This document shows, piece by piece, positions 1-7,585 of a DNA stretch of 23,357 nt. The stretch is taken from positions 1-23,357 of the forward strand of contig JAVBPC010000029.1 of the NCBI GenBank assembly GCA_031549905.1, read 5' to 3'. Position 1 is the stretch's first letter. The number at the start of each line of letters is the position of its first letter. Under the pieces are notes generated by a model. The model had not been told where the DNA came from, did no database searches, and saw only the letters and a program-made list of their open reading frames with translations. Made by a program: the position numbers and the translations under genes. The stretch comes from Avichristensenella sp031549905 (GTDB taxonomy: Bacteria; Bacillota; Clostridia; Christensenellales; Aristaeellaceae).

Positions 1-752
1 CGCGCCATCCCGGCGTAAAACTTCGGTCAGGTGCGCAAGCAGCGCGTCGGCGTCACGCTCTGTCGTCTCTGCCATGTAGATGGTGGAGCGCATCCAGTCG
101 GCCAGGCCGCGCACGCCTTCCGCATCGGTCAGGCGCAGGCTGTCTTCGTAGTCCAGCCTTTCAACATCCGCACAATAGGGGCGCAGCAGATCGGCCCCAT
201 TTTCCAGATTGAATGAAAACGGCTGGGCGAATGCGGGCGTATCGGGACTGATCCGCCGCATCGTATCACGCATGAATGCGTACAGGCCGCCGTTGCCGTT
301 TGTGGCGGCGTAGAATGTGCCGCCGGGTTTGAGCACGCGTTGCACCTCGCACAGCGCTTTGGAAAGGTTCGGCACATGGTACAGCATGTGGTTTGCCATC
401 ACCGTATCAAACGCGATATCGCCGTACGGGATCGCCTGGATGTCAATCTGCTGAAACGAAACATTTTCCGGCCCCTGATGCGCCTGTCGCGCGGCATCCA
501 CTATCCCCTTAGAAAAGTCGCTGAGGATCAACGTGCAGCCAGGCGGCAGCGCGGCGATGCGGCCTTTCCACATCACGGCGTTGCCGCAGCCAAGCTCCAG
601 GATGCGCGCGCCGGGCGCAAACGCGTACTGACCGAACAGCCACGCGTGATAGCCCTGCTTGTTTGTGCTGTGCTTTTCATGCAGGCGCAGGCGGGCTGCC
701 AGGTTTGCGTCCGTGGCATACTGGGCCTTTACGGTTTCGGTGCGGTTGATCA
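1..752 (-). CDS. Class I SAM-dependent methyltransferase (3' end beyond window)
   Basis: The minus-strand frame is open from 752 to the window edge, giving about 250 residues without a stop. An in-frame TAG of the preceding gene stands five codons upstream, so translation must begin after it. The only suitable early start is TTG at 750-752, preceded by a G-run. The Rossmann-fold methyltransferase motifs are in order: motif I ILELGCGNAV near residue 45, an acidic LSDFS strand end, a DTVMANHMLYHVPN segment, and VLKPGGTFYAATNG typical of UbiE/Methyltransf_11 proteins. It probably methylates a small molecule using S-adenosylmethionine in the cytoplasm; the substrate is unknown. It lies 12 bases after the His-rich gene on the same strand, so the two are probably co-transcribed. 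The C-terminus is cut by the window. Confidence 0.85.
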
Positions 753-764
753 ATTCGGGCCCCC

Positions 765-1385
765 CTATTCCAGTATCTCCTCCACCAAATCCATCCCCGC
801 GTCTGTCAGCGCCATGCTGCCCAGCTCCAGCCCGGCCGTATCAAACAGATGCCCGGGCATGGCGGCGGCCTCTTTAACGGTTTTCACAAAAAACGCGTAC
901 AGAATGGATGCCTTGTACTCCTCGTAAGGGTAATCCTTGATCGGCATATCGTAATCCAGCGAGATCAGGCCCATCTCTTCCAGTCCGTCCAGCTCTTCGC
1001 CAAGCTGCTTGACCTGCTCCATCGTGTCATCCGGCGTGCCGAGATACACCGGGGCCAGCGCGACTGCGTGGGCGTGGTTGCCTTCCTTTTCCAGCGTGAA
1101 GCACGCCACGGGCAGGCACTGCCGCTGGCTTAAGGCAAGCAGCACATCCACCTGAAGGGATGTCAGCCCCTCCGGCGTCACAACCGGCACATGGTCGTGG
1201 CCGCAGCCGCAGTCTTCGCCGTGCTCGTGGTGGTGATGGTGGTTATGCTCCCCGCAGCCGCAATGGTCACTGTGTTCGTGATGATGGTCATGGTTATGCT
1301 CTCCGCAGCCGCAGTCCGCGCTGTGTTCGTGATGATGGTCATGGTGATGCTCCCCGCAGCCGCAATGGTCGCCGTGTTCGTGCAT
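765..1385 (-). CDS. His/Cys-rich repeat protein, putative metal-binding, unknown function
   Basis: A 206-residue protein in two parts. Residues 2-65 are nearly pure His, Cys, Gly, Asp and Glu, in three full 17-residue repeats and a partial fourth, each holding HEH, a CGCG pair and a run of histidines. Residues 66-206 form an ordinary-looking domain (VTPEGLTSLQVDVLLALSQ onward) with acidic helices and an ending like a small winged-helix or ligand-binding fold; I do not recognise the family. There is no signal peptide, so it should be cytoplasmic. The N-terminus would bind Ni, Zn, Co or Cu, as His-rich tails do in HypB, UreE and SlyD, but that is an analogy. ATG at 1385 has an AAGGCGG ribosome site. 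It is followed after 12 bases by a methyltransferase gene and is divergent from an AraC-type regulator. Confidence 0.75.
   Translation of the reverse strand: MHEHGDHCGCGEHHHDHHHEHSADCGCGEHNHDHHHEHSDHCGCGEHNHHHHHEHGEDCGCGHDHVPVVTPEGLTSLQVDVLLALSQRQCLPVACFTLEKEGNHAHAVALAPVYLGTPDDTMEQVKQLGEELDGLEEMGLISLDYDMPIKDYPYEEYKASILYAFFVKTVKEAAAMPGHLFDTAGLELGSMALTDAGMDLVEEILE
1191..1382 (-). repeat. 51-bp in-frame tandem repeat coding the His/Cys-rich segment
   Basis: Three units of 51 bp (1332-1382, 1281-1331, 1230-1280) and a partial fourth (1191-1229) encode the 17-residue metal-ligand repeat. The units differ at third positions and at a few residues, such as DHC against ADC. The array is therefore not freshly duplicated, and its composition appears to be under selection. 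Copy number could vary between strains by slippage or recombination without shifting the frame. Confidence 0.85.
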
Positions 1386-1425
1386 GCTGTATACCGCCTT
1401 TGCTTTATTTGGGTTCTATGCCTCT

Positions 1426-1453
1426 ATTATACCCCTTCCGGGGAATTAATGAA
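1426..1453 (-). promoter_or_regulatory. Predicted promoter of the His-rich/methyltransferase pair
   Basis: A perfect TATAAT reads leftward at 1431-1426, about 40 bases before the ATG at 1385. The -35 region is poor: TTCATT at 1453-1448, 16-bp spacing, 3 of 6 consensus. It overlaps the -35 of the opposing AraC-type gene, so the two promoters probably compete or share a regulator. Confidence 0.45.
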
Positions 1454-1477
1454 ACCGGCGGCTGTTTATGCTATAAT
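1449..1477 (+). promoter_or_regulatory. Predicted promoter of the AraC-type gene, apparently leaderless
   Basis: ATGAAA at 1449-1454, a 17-base spacer and a perfect TATAAT at 1472-1477. Only six bases (CAGCGC) separate the -10 box from the ATG at 1484, so transcription would start at or beside the start codon. No Shine-Dalgarno sequence is present. Confidence 0.55.
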
Positions 1478-1483
1478 CAGCGC

Positions 1484-2314
1484 ATGGTTTTCGAAGCAAG
1501 CGTTGCCGCCTACAAAGGCCCCGCCCTGGCGCGCGGGCCGGGGTTTGTGTACCTGCGCCCGCACCCCAGGCTTTCGCGGTACATCGCCAACTATACGGTA
1601 ACCTGCCCCGGCGCCGCTGGCATGGCGGGCGATTACACCATTCTGCCCACGGCAAGCGCCACGCTGACCTATTCTTTTGACGGCAATACCGTTTTTGATG
1701 GCCTGCGCGGCGTCAATACAAGGGCGTCGGTGGTGGGCGCGCACGCGGTATTTTTTAGGCTGCTTTTGCTGATTGAGTTTCACCCGGCGGGGCTGTTCCC
1801 GCTGCTTGGCGTGCCGCAATCCGAACTGCTGGATGTATCGCACCCCTTTTCGGATGTGGACGGCGCGCTGCACCGCCGGGTGCTGTCCGCGCTGCTTGCC
1901 GCGCCGGATATTGGCACGCTGAAAGAAAGCATGGACGCAATCTTCCTTTCCCTGCTGGATGGCGTGCGGGAAAGCCCGCAGGTGGCGCAGGCGATGCACA
2001 GCATTTTCGAAAGCCACGGCGGGGTCAGCGCCCGTGCGCTTTCGCAGCAAACCCATTACAGCGAAAAGCAGATGGGCCGCCTGTTCAGGCAGCAAATCGG
2101 CACCGGGATCAAGGAATTTTCCAGGATTGTGCGGGTGAACCACGCGGTGCGTCTGCTGGAAACGGCGGGTGGGAACCTGGCGGCGGTCGCGGCGCTGGCC
2201 GGCTACTTTGATCAGCCGCACTTCATCCATGATTTCCAGGCGCTGTGTGGTGTAACCCCGCGCGCTTTCCTTGAAAAGAGGGCTATTTTTTACAATGACA
2301 GCTACAAAATGTAG
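1484..2314 (+). CDS. AraC family transcriptional regulator
   Basis: 276 residues from ATG 1484. The frame is open further upstream, but that part is the antisense of the His-rich gene and its promoter, so the later ATG is preferred. The N-terminal half (FVYLRPHPRLSRYIANYTV, then a beta-rich region around residues 30-130) resembles the sensor domain of AraC proteins that begin with a P-x-LxxYI motif. The C-terminal AraC double helix-turn-helix covers about residues 170-270, including LSQQTHYSEKQMGRLFRQQ and a second helix pair at VAALAGYFDQPHFIHDFQ, ending in GVTPRAFL. It is a DNA-binding regulator of unknown ligand. The VOC gene starts 39 bases downstream and is likely co-transcribed; the divergent His-rich operon is another possible target. 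The predicted mRNA has no leader. Confidence 0.85.
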   Translation: MVFEASVAAYKGPALARGPGFVYLRPHPRLSRYIANYTVTCPGAAGMAGDYTILPTASATLTYSFDGNTVFDGLRGVNTRASVVGAHAVFFRLLLLIEFHPAGLFPLLGVPQSELLDVSHPFSDVDGALHRRVLSALLAAPDIGTLKESMDAIFLSLLDGVRESPQVAQAMHSIFESHGGVSARALSQQTHYSEKQMGRLFRQQIGTGIKEFSRIVRVNHAVRLLETAGGNLAAVAALAGYFDQPHFIHDFQALCGVTPRAFLEKRAIFYNDSYKM

Positions 2315-2353
2315 CGTACACTGGCGGCAACAATGAAACAAGGAGTGTTTGCT

Positions 2354-2752
2354 ATGATTGAACCGTATCTGCACTTTCAGGGCAACTGTGAGGAGGCGCT
2401 CACCTTCTATGCGTCCGTGTTCGGGGGCAATATCGCGTACATGTCGCGCTTTACGAAGGAGACGGGCGGCGAAAAGCTTGCCGGCCAGGTGATGCACGCG
2501 CTTGTGTCGCTGGGCGAGCATGGCGGCGTCAGCGGCGCGGATCAATTGGAGCCGGTGGAGCACGGCAAATCGATGGCCCTGCTGGTGCATCTCAAATCTG
2601 CGGAGGAGGCGCAGCGTGTCTATGACGCGTTTGCCGCGGAGGGCCACGCGATCCAGCGCCTAACCCCGCATCCCCCGCCCGATGACGCCGGCATGGGCGC
2701 GCTGGTGCGCGACAAATACGGATACCTGTGGATTATGGACGCGCCCTGCTGA
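2354..2752 (+). CDS. VOC family protein (PhnB/YjdN-like)
   Basis: 132 residues from ATG 2354, chosen because AAGGAG at 2340-2345 lies eight bases upstream; an earlier in-frame ATG at 2333 has no ribosome site. The start MIEPYLHFQGNCEEALTFYA and the FGG segment are typical of PhnB/YjdN-like members of the vicinal oxygen chelate fold. The C-terminal LVRDKYGYLWIM also matches (usually DPFGHxW in relatives). The fold binds metal or a small hydrophobic ligand, but most PhnB-like members have no proven reaction, so no substrate is assigned. It follows the AraC-type gene directly, a common pairing in which regulator and VOC protein respond to the same compound. A new promoter for the next gene overlaps its 3' end. 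Confidence 0.85.
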   Translation: MIEPYLHFQGNCEEALTFYASVFGGNIAYMSRFTKETGGEKLAGQVMHALVSLGEHGGVSGADQLEPVEHGKSMALLVHLKSAEEAQRVYDAFAAEGHAIQRLTPHPPPDDAGMGALVRDKYGYLWIMDAPC

Positions 2753-2764
2753 ATCTGCTATACT
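2736..2764 (+). promoter_or_regulatory. Predicted promoter of the APH-type kinase gene
   Basis: TGGACG at 2736-2741 (4 of 6), a 17-base spacer and TATACT at 2759-2764 (5 of 6). It overlaps the last codons of the VOC gene and gives a leader of about 24 bases carrying an AAGGGG ribosome site before ATG 2795. Confidence 0.5.
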
Positions 2765-2794
2765 GCCCTCATCAATCTTCTTGAAGGGGATAGC

Positions 2795-3766
2795 ATGCAG
2801 TCAAGAACCCACCATTTGCTAGAAAAAGCGGCGGAGCTGTACCCGTTTGATGCGCATACCCTGCGCCTCATCCGCAGCTCCGTTTTTTCGCCCAACGATG
2901 TATACGCGTTTGCGCGCGGCGACAGGGAGTACATCCTGCGCATCGCCACGCACGATGACGACCACACCGCCCTGACCTGCGCGGAGATGGACTGGCTGTC
3001 TCACCTGCACCGTGAGGGCGTGCCCGTATCGATGCCGCTACCCATGCGGGATGGGCGGCTTGTGGCCGCACTGCGCCACGGGGACAAGCACCATGCCGTT
3101 TGCGCGTTTGAAAAGGCGGAAGGGGCCATGCCCAGCCGCGATGACCCCGCGCTGTGGAACATGGATATTTGCCGCGACTGGGGGTATACCCTGGGACGCA
3201 TTCACAGGGCGACCAAGACGTACCGGCCGTCCGATCCGAAGTGCACGCGGCCCGTGTTTGACGGCGCGGAGGCGCTGCATCCGGCGCTTAAAGAGCTTCC
3301 CGCCATCGACGCGCTGGCGCATGATCTGGTAAAATCCCTGCTTGCCCTGCCGCAAACCCCGGATACCTACGGCCTGATCCACAACGATTTCCACCACACC
3401 AACTTTTTTGTAAACCGCGGCCGTGTGCACGTTTTCGATTTTGATGACAGCATGTACGGCCATTTCGCTTTGGATGTTGGCGTGTCGCTGTACTTTGCGC
3501 TGCGCTGGGGGCTGCCGGATAATGCCGCGCAGCGGCAGGCGCAGGCCGAGCGGACCGTCGCCACATTCCTGGAAGGCTATTCTGCCGCCAACAGCCTGGA
3601 CCAGGAGGCGCGGGCATCCATTCCGGCGTTCATGCGGTATCGCCAGCTGTGCGATTTTGGCTGGGTGTACGACCCCGTTTCAAGGCCCATGTTGGATGAA
3701 CAGCACAACCTGCTGCACGAAATCGCCGTGCCGGGGGTGCGGCTGACCGCCGAAATGTTCGCCTGA
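2795..3766 (+). CDS. APH/choline-kinase-like phosphotransferase
   Basis: 323 residues, ATG 2795 with AAGGGG at 2784-2789. The fold is the aminoglycoside phosphotransferase/choline kinase type. An N-lobe segment VYAFARGDREYILRI carries the nucleotide-binding strands. The Brenner catalytic motif IHNDFHHTNFF has His196, Asp198 and Asn203, and the metal-binding motif VFDFDDSMYG has Asp215. The layout resembles SrkA/YihE and homoserine-kinase-like proteins (catalytic Asp in HxDxxxxN, then DFDD) more than clinical resistance enzymes. It should phosphorylate a hydroxyl of a small molecule or a protein Ser/Thr in the cytoplasm. The substrate is unknown and resistance is not implied. It has its own promoter inside the end of the VOC gene, and no clear terminator follows it. 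Confidence 0.85.
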   Translation: MQSRTHHLLEKAAELYPFDAHTLRLIRSSVFSPNDVYAFARGDREYILRIATHDDDHTALTCAEMDWLSHLHREGVPVSMPLPMRDGRLVAALRHGDKHHAVCAFEKAEGAMPSRDDPALWNMDICRDWGYTLGRIHRATKTYRPSDPKCTRPVFDGAEALHPALKELPAIDALAHDLVKSLLALPQTPDTYGLIHNDFHHTNFFVNRGRVHVFDFDDSMYGHFALDVGVSLYFALRWGLPDNAAQRQAQAERTVATFLEGYSAANSLDQEARASIPAFMRYRQLCDFGWVYDPVSRPMLDEQHNLLHEIAVPGVRLTAEMFA

Positions 3767-3843
3767 AAGGGCTCGCAAGGCGTGCGTTTGAAAAAAATTT
3801 AACATTTTCCCGCCAAACCGCGCCAAAGCTTGTCGCGGCGAAT

Positions 3844-3872
3844 TTGCGTTTTCCATAGAATGGGTGTATACT
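3844..3872 (+). promoter_or_regulatory. Possible promoter of the zinc-ribbon/murA pair
   Basis: TTGCGT at 3844-3849, a 17-base spacer and TATACT at 3867-3872. The -35 matches consensus at only three positions. The position suits a leader of about 33 bases before the GGAGGTGA ribosome site of the FmdB-like gene. Confidence 0.4.
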
Positions 3873-3911
3873 GCATGGTGCGAAATTCCAGTATTTGCCG
3901 GAGGTGACGGC

Positions 3912-4169
3912 ATGCCCCTATTAAAATATCGCTGCAAGGCATGTAATTTGGTCTTTGATACGTTGGTATCAGTATCCAGAATGGACGCCGTTTTGTGCGA
4001 GAAATGTAACGGCCCGGTCGAAAGGGCATACGAAGGCGCCTGCCTGTTCGGCATGCAGGGTTCCGGCGCGGGGCGCGGCGGCAGCTGCAGCGGGAATTGC
4101 GAGGGCTGCACCGGGTGCTCCGGCGGGCACGCGCATGGCGCTGGCTGCGGGTGCGGAGGATGTCATTGA
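3912..4169 (+). CDS. FmdB-family zinc ribbon protein with Gly/Cys/His-rich tail
   Basis: 85 residues from ATG 3912, chosen over an upstream ATG because GGAGGTGA at 3900-3907 lies just before it. The start MPLLKYRCKACNLVFD with a later CEKCNGPVERAYEG is the FmdB/CxxC zinc ribbon: two CxxC knuckles binding one Zn. The remaining 35 residues are mostly Gly, Cys and His, with five or more CxGC/CGCG-like pairs and HAHG. Tails like this occur in FmdB proteins, where they may bind further metal. The family was named for a formamidase regulator and its role is not established. murA follows after 35 bases on the same strand. The CGCG-type ligand pairs recall the His-rich protein at the left end of the window. 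Confidence 0.8.
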   Translation: MPLLKYRCKACNLVFDTLVSVSRMDAVLCEKCNGPVERAYEGACLFGMQGSGAGRGGSCSGNCEGCTGCSGGHAHGAGCGCGGCH

Positions 4170-4204
4170 TCATAGAGAAAACCATCACAGCCCGGGAGGA
4201 CACG

Positions 4205-5470
4205 ATGCCATTCGTCGAAAAGCTACTCATCCACGGCGGAAAGCGCCTTGCGGGCGATACGCAGGTGAGCGGGGGCAAGAACACATCGCTGCCCGTCATC
4301 ACAGCTGCGCTGCTGTGCGATGAGCCGGTCACGATCGAAAACCTGCCGGATATCGAGGATGTGCACGTTCTGTACGCGCTGCTGCGCGGGCTGGGCGCAA
4401 AAATAGAGGCGGATGCCCACACCGCCGTCATCGACCCAAGGCCACTTCACTCATTTTGCCCGGATATAGACCTTTGCCAGAAGATGCGCGCTTCCTATTA
4501 CCTGCTGGGCGCGTTGCTGGGCAAAACGGGCGAGTGCGAGATCCCTTACCCCGGCGGCTGCCAGTTTGGCGAGCGGCCCATCGATCAGCACATCAAGGGC
4601 CTGCGCGCGCTTGGCGCAGAGATCACCGAAATGCCCGAGGGCGTCGTTGCCAAGGCCGCTTCCCTTGCCGGCTCCGAAGTGTTTTTTGACCTGATCACCG
4701 TTGGCGGCACGATCAACGTGATGCTGGCCGCCGCGCGCGCGCAGGGCAACACCATGATTTACAACGCGGCCAAGGAGCCGCACGTCGTTGATACCGCAAA
4801 CTTTTTGAACAGCATGGGCGCGCGCATCCGCGGCGCGGGCACGGATGTGATCCGCATCCGCGGCGTGGAAAAGCTGCACAGCTGCACATACACCGTCATC
4901 CCCGATCAAATTGAAACCGGCACGCTGATGATCGCCGCCGCCGCCACGCAGGGTGATGTGGCGATACACGGCGTGATCCCCGCGCACATGGAATCGCTGA
5001 CGGCAAAGCTGTTGGAGATGGGCGTGCGTGTGGATGAAATGGATGATGTGATCCGCGTCAGATCCTTTGGTGGGCACCGCGCCGTCAACATCAAAACGCA
5101 GGCGTACCCAGGCTTCCCCACCGACCTGCAGCAGCCGATGTCCGCGCTGCTGACCACCGCAGTCGGCGCCAGCACCGTGATGGAAACCATATTCGACCAG
5201 CGCTTCAAGCACCTGACCGAGATGGTCCGCATGGGCGCGCGGGCGCATGTTTCCGACTGGGTATCCGTCATCGAAGGCATGCCGCACCTGACCGGCGCGC
5301 CGGTGACGGCCAGCGACCTGCGCGCGGGCGCCGCGCTGGTGATCGCGGGCCTGATGGCGAATGGGGTTACGGAAATTTCGAATTTGCATTTGATTGACAG
5401 AGGGTACGAGAAGATTGACCAAAGGCTACGGGCGCTGGGGGCGAATATTGAGCGGGTGAGGGTGGAGTAG
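4205..5470 (+). CDS. murA: UDP-N-acetylglucosamine 1-carboxyvinyltransferase (MurA)
   Basis: 421 residues, the usual MurA length, from ATG 4205 with GGGAGGA at 4194-4200. MurA transfers enolpyruvyl from phosphoenolpyruvate to UDP-GlcNAc, the first committed step of peptidoglycan synthesis in the cytoplasm. Key residues are visible: Lys25-Asn26 in SGGKNTSLP, the flexible-loop cysteine Cys119 in PGGCQFGERPID, and Asp307 in GFPTDLQQP, the general-base position. A Cys in the loop, rather than Asp, predicts ordinary fosfomycin sensitivity. The end GYEKIDQRLRALGANIERV is also typical. Firmicutes often have two copies (MurA and MurZ), and I cannot say which this is. It is probably co-transcribed with the FmdB-like gene and ends in a spacer with a bidirectional terminator facing potD. 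Confidence 0.97.
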   Translation: MPFVEKLLIHGGKRLAGDTQVSGGKNTSLPVITAALLCDEPVTIENLPDIEDVHVLYALLRGLGAKIEADAHTAVIDPRPLHSFCPDIDLCQKMRASYYLLGALLGKTGECEIPYPGGCQFGERPIDQHIKGLRALGAEITEMPEGVVAKAASLAGSEVFFDLITVGGTINVMLAAARAQGNTMIYNAAKEPHVVDTANFLNSMGARIRGAGTDVIRIRGVEKLHSCTYTVIPDQIETGTLMIAAAATQGDVAIHGVIPAHMESLTAKLLEMGVRVDEMDDVIRVRSFGGHRAVNIKTQAYPGFPTDLQQPMSALLTTAVGASTVMETIFDQRFKHLTEMVRMGARAHVSDWVSVIEGMPHLTGAPVTASDLRAGAALVIAGLMANGVTEISNLHLIDRGYEKIDQRLRALGANIERVRVE

Positions 5471-5480
5471 AGGGGAGACA

Positions 5481-5738
5481 CTGGAGCTCCGCTCCAGACC
5501 CTGCGCGGCGCGAGTTCGAAGATATCGCGCCATAGAAGGGATTTCGCCAGAAATCCCTACCTCTTTAAGGGCATAATGCCCCTAAGAACCCCTGCTTCCG
5601 CTGCGGCGGGGTAGGGGATAATAAAAAAGGCCGTCGCGACAGCAAAGTCACGGCGGCCCTTTTTGTAAACCCTAAGCAGGGATTCTTAAGGGCCTTAGGC
5701 CCTTAAGCGGGGTCCAGGGGCAGCGCCCCTGGCGTTCC
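5481..5738. repeat. Composite multi-palindrome element, copy 1
   Basis: This fills the spacer between the convergent murA and potD genes. In order it holds: CTGGAGC and GCTCCAG around TCC (5481-5497); GGCGCGA and TCGCGCC (5507-5531); GGGATTTC and GAAATCCC (5538-5557); an AGGGCAT/ATGCCCCT stem (5568-5586); a terminator hairpin (5623-5664); CTTAAGGGCC and GGCCCTTAAG around TTA (5685-5707); and CCAGGGGC and GCCCCTGG (5714-5732), followed by GGCGTTCC. The same modules in the same order recur at 17222-17454 and, shortened, at 22225-22397. Stems change sequence while keeping pairing. No open reading frame is credible here. Confidence 0.85.
5623..5664. terminator. Bidirectional terminator between murA and potD
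   Basis: A stem GGCCGTCG (5629-5636) with CGGCGGCC (5651-5658), one mismatch, has six A residues on its left and five T residues on its right. It can therefore end transcription of murA on the plus strand and potD on the minus strand. Confidence 0.75.
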
Positions 5739-5749
5739 TTCCCCTGGCG

Positions 5750-6787
5750 TCACCTCGCGCTCTTCACCTGCAGCCAAATCTGGTCATACATCTTGATATC
5801 CTGCGAGATGTCGTTGAAGAACTCGCACTTTTCAAGCGTTTCATCGGTCGGGAACAGCGTTTCGTTCGCAAGGGTTTCTTCGTCCAGCAGGGCGACCACG
5901 CCGGTGTTCGGGGTGGAATACCAGATCTCTTCGAAGTTCAGCAGCGCGATGTCGGGGCGGCACATGAAATCGATGAACAGTTCGGCGTTCGTCTTGTTCT
6001 TGGCGCCCTTGGGCACGCACATGGCATCGACCCACACGTTGCTGCCCTCTTCCGGCACGACGTAGGCAAGGTCCTCGTTGTAGCCGATGGCGTATTCCGC
6101 GTCGCCGGACCACATCACGCCGATGGCGGCTTCGCCTGCGATCATCTTGTCCTTTGTCTCATCAACTTGGTAGGCTTTGACCAGCCCGCGCTTTTTCTGA
6201 TCGATCAGCTTGTCTTTTACCTCGTTCAGCGCATCCTTGTCGCGGGTATTCATCGAATAGCCCAGGGCCTTGAGCGTAACGCCGATGGTATCGCGAATGG
6301 AATCCATCATGAAGATGTTATCCTTGTAGTCGTCATCCCACAGCACGGACCAGCTGGTCACGGGCTCCTTGACCATTTTGGTGTTGTACAGGATGCCCAC
6401 GGTGCCCCACATGTACGGCACGGAATACTTCATCTCGGGGTCGTAGCCCGGGGTGGTCAGCCAATCCATGGTGTACTCGCTATTGGGGATATTGGCGAAA
6501 TCCAGCTCCTCCAGCAGGCCTTCGGCGATCAGCCGCTCGATGATGTAGTCGGAGGGGAAGATCACGTCATAGTTGGAAGGATCGGCGCGCACCTGCACCA
6601 GCATATCCTCGTTGGTGGTAAAGCGCATGTAGTTGACACGGATGCCGGTTTCCTTTTCAAACAGCTGGATGGCCTCATCGCAGATATAATCTTCCCAGTT
6701 GAAGACGTTGACCTCTTCCGCCGCAAACGCGGGCAGACAAGATGTCAGCAGCACCAGGGCAATCAGCATGCCAATAACCTTTTTCAT
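5750..6787 (-). CDS. potD: Spermidine/putrescine ABC transporter substrate-binding protein
   Basis: 345 residues, matching PotD. The start is ATG 6787, immediately after the potC stop, with a GGGGG ribosome site inside potC. PotD captures polyamines outside the membrane and delivers them to PotBC. The mature start EVNVFNWEDYI is characteristic of the family, as are DVIFPSDYIIERL, YMWGTVGILYNT and the late IWYSTPNTG. The N-terminus is a secretion signal of about 16 hydrophobic residues. LTSC places a possible lipobox cysteine at 17, expected for a Gram-positive binding protein. A signal peptidase I site at AFA-A just after it is the alternative. It is the last gene of the potA-potB-potC-potD operon. 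Confidence 0.95.
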   Translation of the reverse strand: MKKVIGMLIALVLLTSCLPAFAAEEVNVFNWEDYICDEAIQLFEKETGIRVNYMRFTTNEDMLVQVRADPSNYDVIFPSDYIIERLIAEGLLEELDFANIPNSEYTMDWLTTPGYDPEMKYSVPYMWGTVGILYNTKMVKEPVTSWSVLWDDDYKDNIFMMDSIRDTIGVTLKALGYSMNTRDKDALNEVKDKLIDQKKRGLVKAYQVDETKDKMIAGEAAIGVMWSGDAEYAIGYNEDLAYVVPEEGSNVWVDAMCVPKGAKNKTNAELFIDFMCRPDIALLNFEEIWYSTPNTGVVALLDEETLANETLFPTDETLEKCEFFNDISQDIKMYDQIWLQVKSAR

Positions 6788-7585
6788 TCAGACAGAACCC
6801 CCTTTGACTTTAAGCTTTTTATTCGCGTCACGCTCGCCGCGATAGTTGACGATCAGCAGCAGCGCGAGAACGACGACAAACATCAGCGCGGACAGCGCGT
6901 TGATGGTGGGCGGCACCTTCCGCCTGGTCATCGAGTAGATCAGCATGGATAGGTTGGCCGTCCTGACGGATGTAAAGTAGCTGACCACAAAATCATCCAG
7001 CGACATCGTGAACGCCAGCAGCGCGCCGGTTACCACGCCCGGCATGATTTCGGGCAGGATCACCTTGTACAGCGCGGTCTGCGGCTTTGCGCCCAAATCC
7101 ATCGCGGCCTCGTACAGGTTCGGGTTCATGCGCTTCAGGCGCGGCAGCACAGAGAAGATCACATACGGCACATCGAATGTGATGTGCGCCATCAGCATCG
7201 TACCGTATCCACGCGGTATTTTCATGAAGATAAACAGCACCATCAGCGAGATGCCAGTGACGATATCGGGCATCAGCATCGGCAGGTTCGTCACGTTCAT
7301 GAACAGGTCTTTCGTAAAGCCTTTTTTCATGGAATGGATGCCGATGGCGGCCAGCGTGCCGGTGACGGTGGCGGCCATTGTCGCCAGCGCAGCGACGGAC
7401 AGCGTTACATACAGCGCATCCAGGATGCCCTGGTCATGCAGCAGCGCCTGGTACCATTTCAGCGAAAACCCGCCCCACACGGCGCGCGTTTCGCTGGCGT
7501 TGAAGGAATAGACGATCAGCACGATGATGGGCGCGTACAGGAACAGCAGCACCAGCCCAAGGTATGTTTTGCGCAGCGTTTTCAC
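6788..7585 (-). CDS. potC: Spermidine/putrescine ABC transporter permease PotC
   Basis: 265 residues with about six membrane segments, beginning LGLVLLFLYAPIIVLIVYSF. The conserved cytoplasmic EAA loop is clear: EAAMDLGAKPQTALYKVILP, the contact point for the PotA ATPase. The length and the start with YAPIIVLIVYSFN are typical of PotC rather than PotB. It forms the channel with PotB for ATP-driven polyamine uptake. The start overlaps the potB stop by four bases (ATGA), and potD begins on the next base after its stop, so translation of the three is coupled. Confidence 0.95.
   Translation of the reverse strand: MKTLRKTYLGLVLLFLYAPIIVLIVYSFNASETRAVWGGFSLKWYQALLHDQGILDALYVTLSVAALATMAATVTGTLAAIGIHSMKKGFTKDLFMNVTNLPMLMPDIVTGISLMVLFIFMKIPRGYGTMLMAHITFDVPYVIFSVLPRLKRMNPNLYEAAMDLGAKPQTALYKVILPEIMPGVVTGALLAFTMSLDDFVVSYFTSVRTANLSMLIYSMTRRKVPPTINALSALMFVVVLALLLIVNYRGERDANKKLKVKGGSV

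Noticed and set aside
1191..1382. CRISPR-like regular repeats
   Set aside because: The 51-bp units are contiguous, without spacers, and code for the His/Cys repeats in frame.
1160..1483. N-terminal extension of the AraC-type protein
   Set aside because: The extra 108 residues are the antisense of the His-rich repeat and of both promoters; the ATG at 1484 gives the normal family length.
1466..2647. 393-codon open frame on the minus strand across the AraC-type and VOC genes
   Set aside because: It is antisense to two well-supported genes with clear domain motifs, has no ribosome site and shows low-complexity Arg/His/Gln-rich protein typical of antisense frames in GC-rich DNA.
2795..3766. Aminoglycoside resistance gene
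   Set aside because: The APH fold is shared by many metabolic kinases; the motif layout is closer to SrkA/homoserine-kinase-like proteins, and there is no resistance context.
4451..5422. 323-codon open frame on the minus strand across murA
   Set aside because: It is antisense to murA, whose catalytic residues are all in place.
5481..5738. Riboswitch or leader RNA in the murA-potD spacer
   Set aside because: The spacer separates converging gene ends, so it is upstream of nothing; the same modules recur at other gene ends, which fits a repeat family better.
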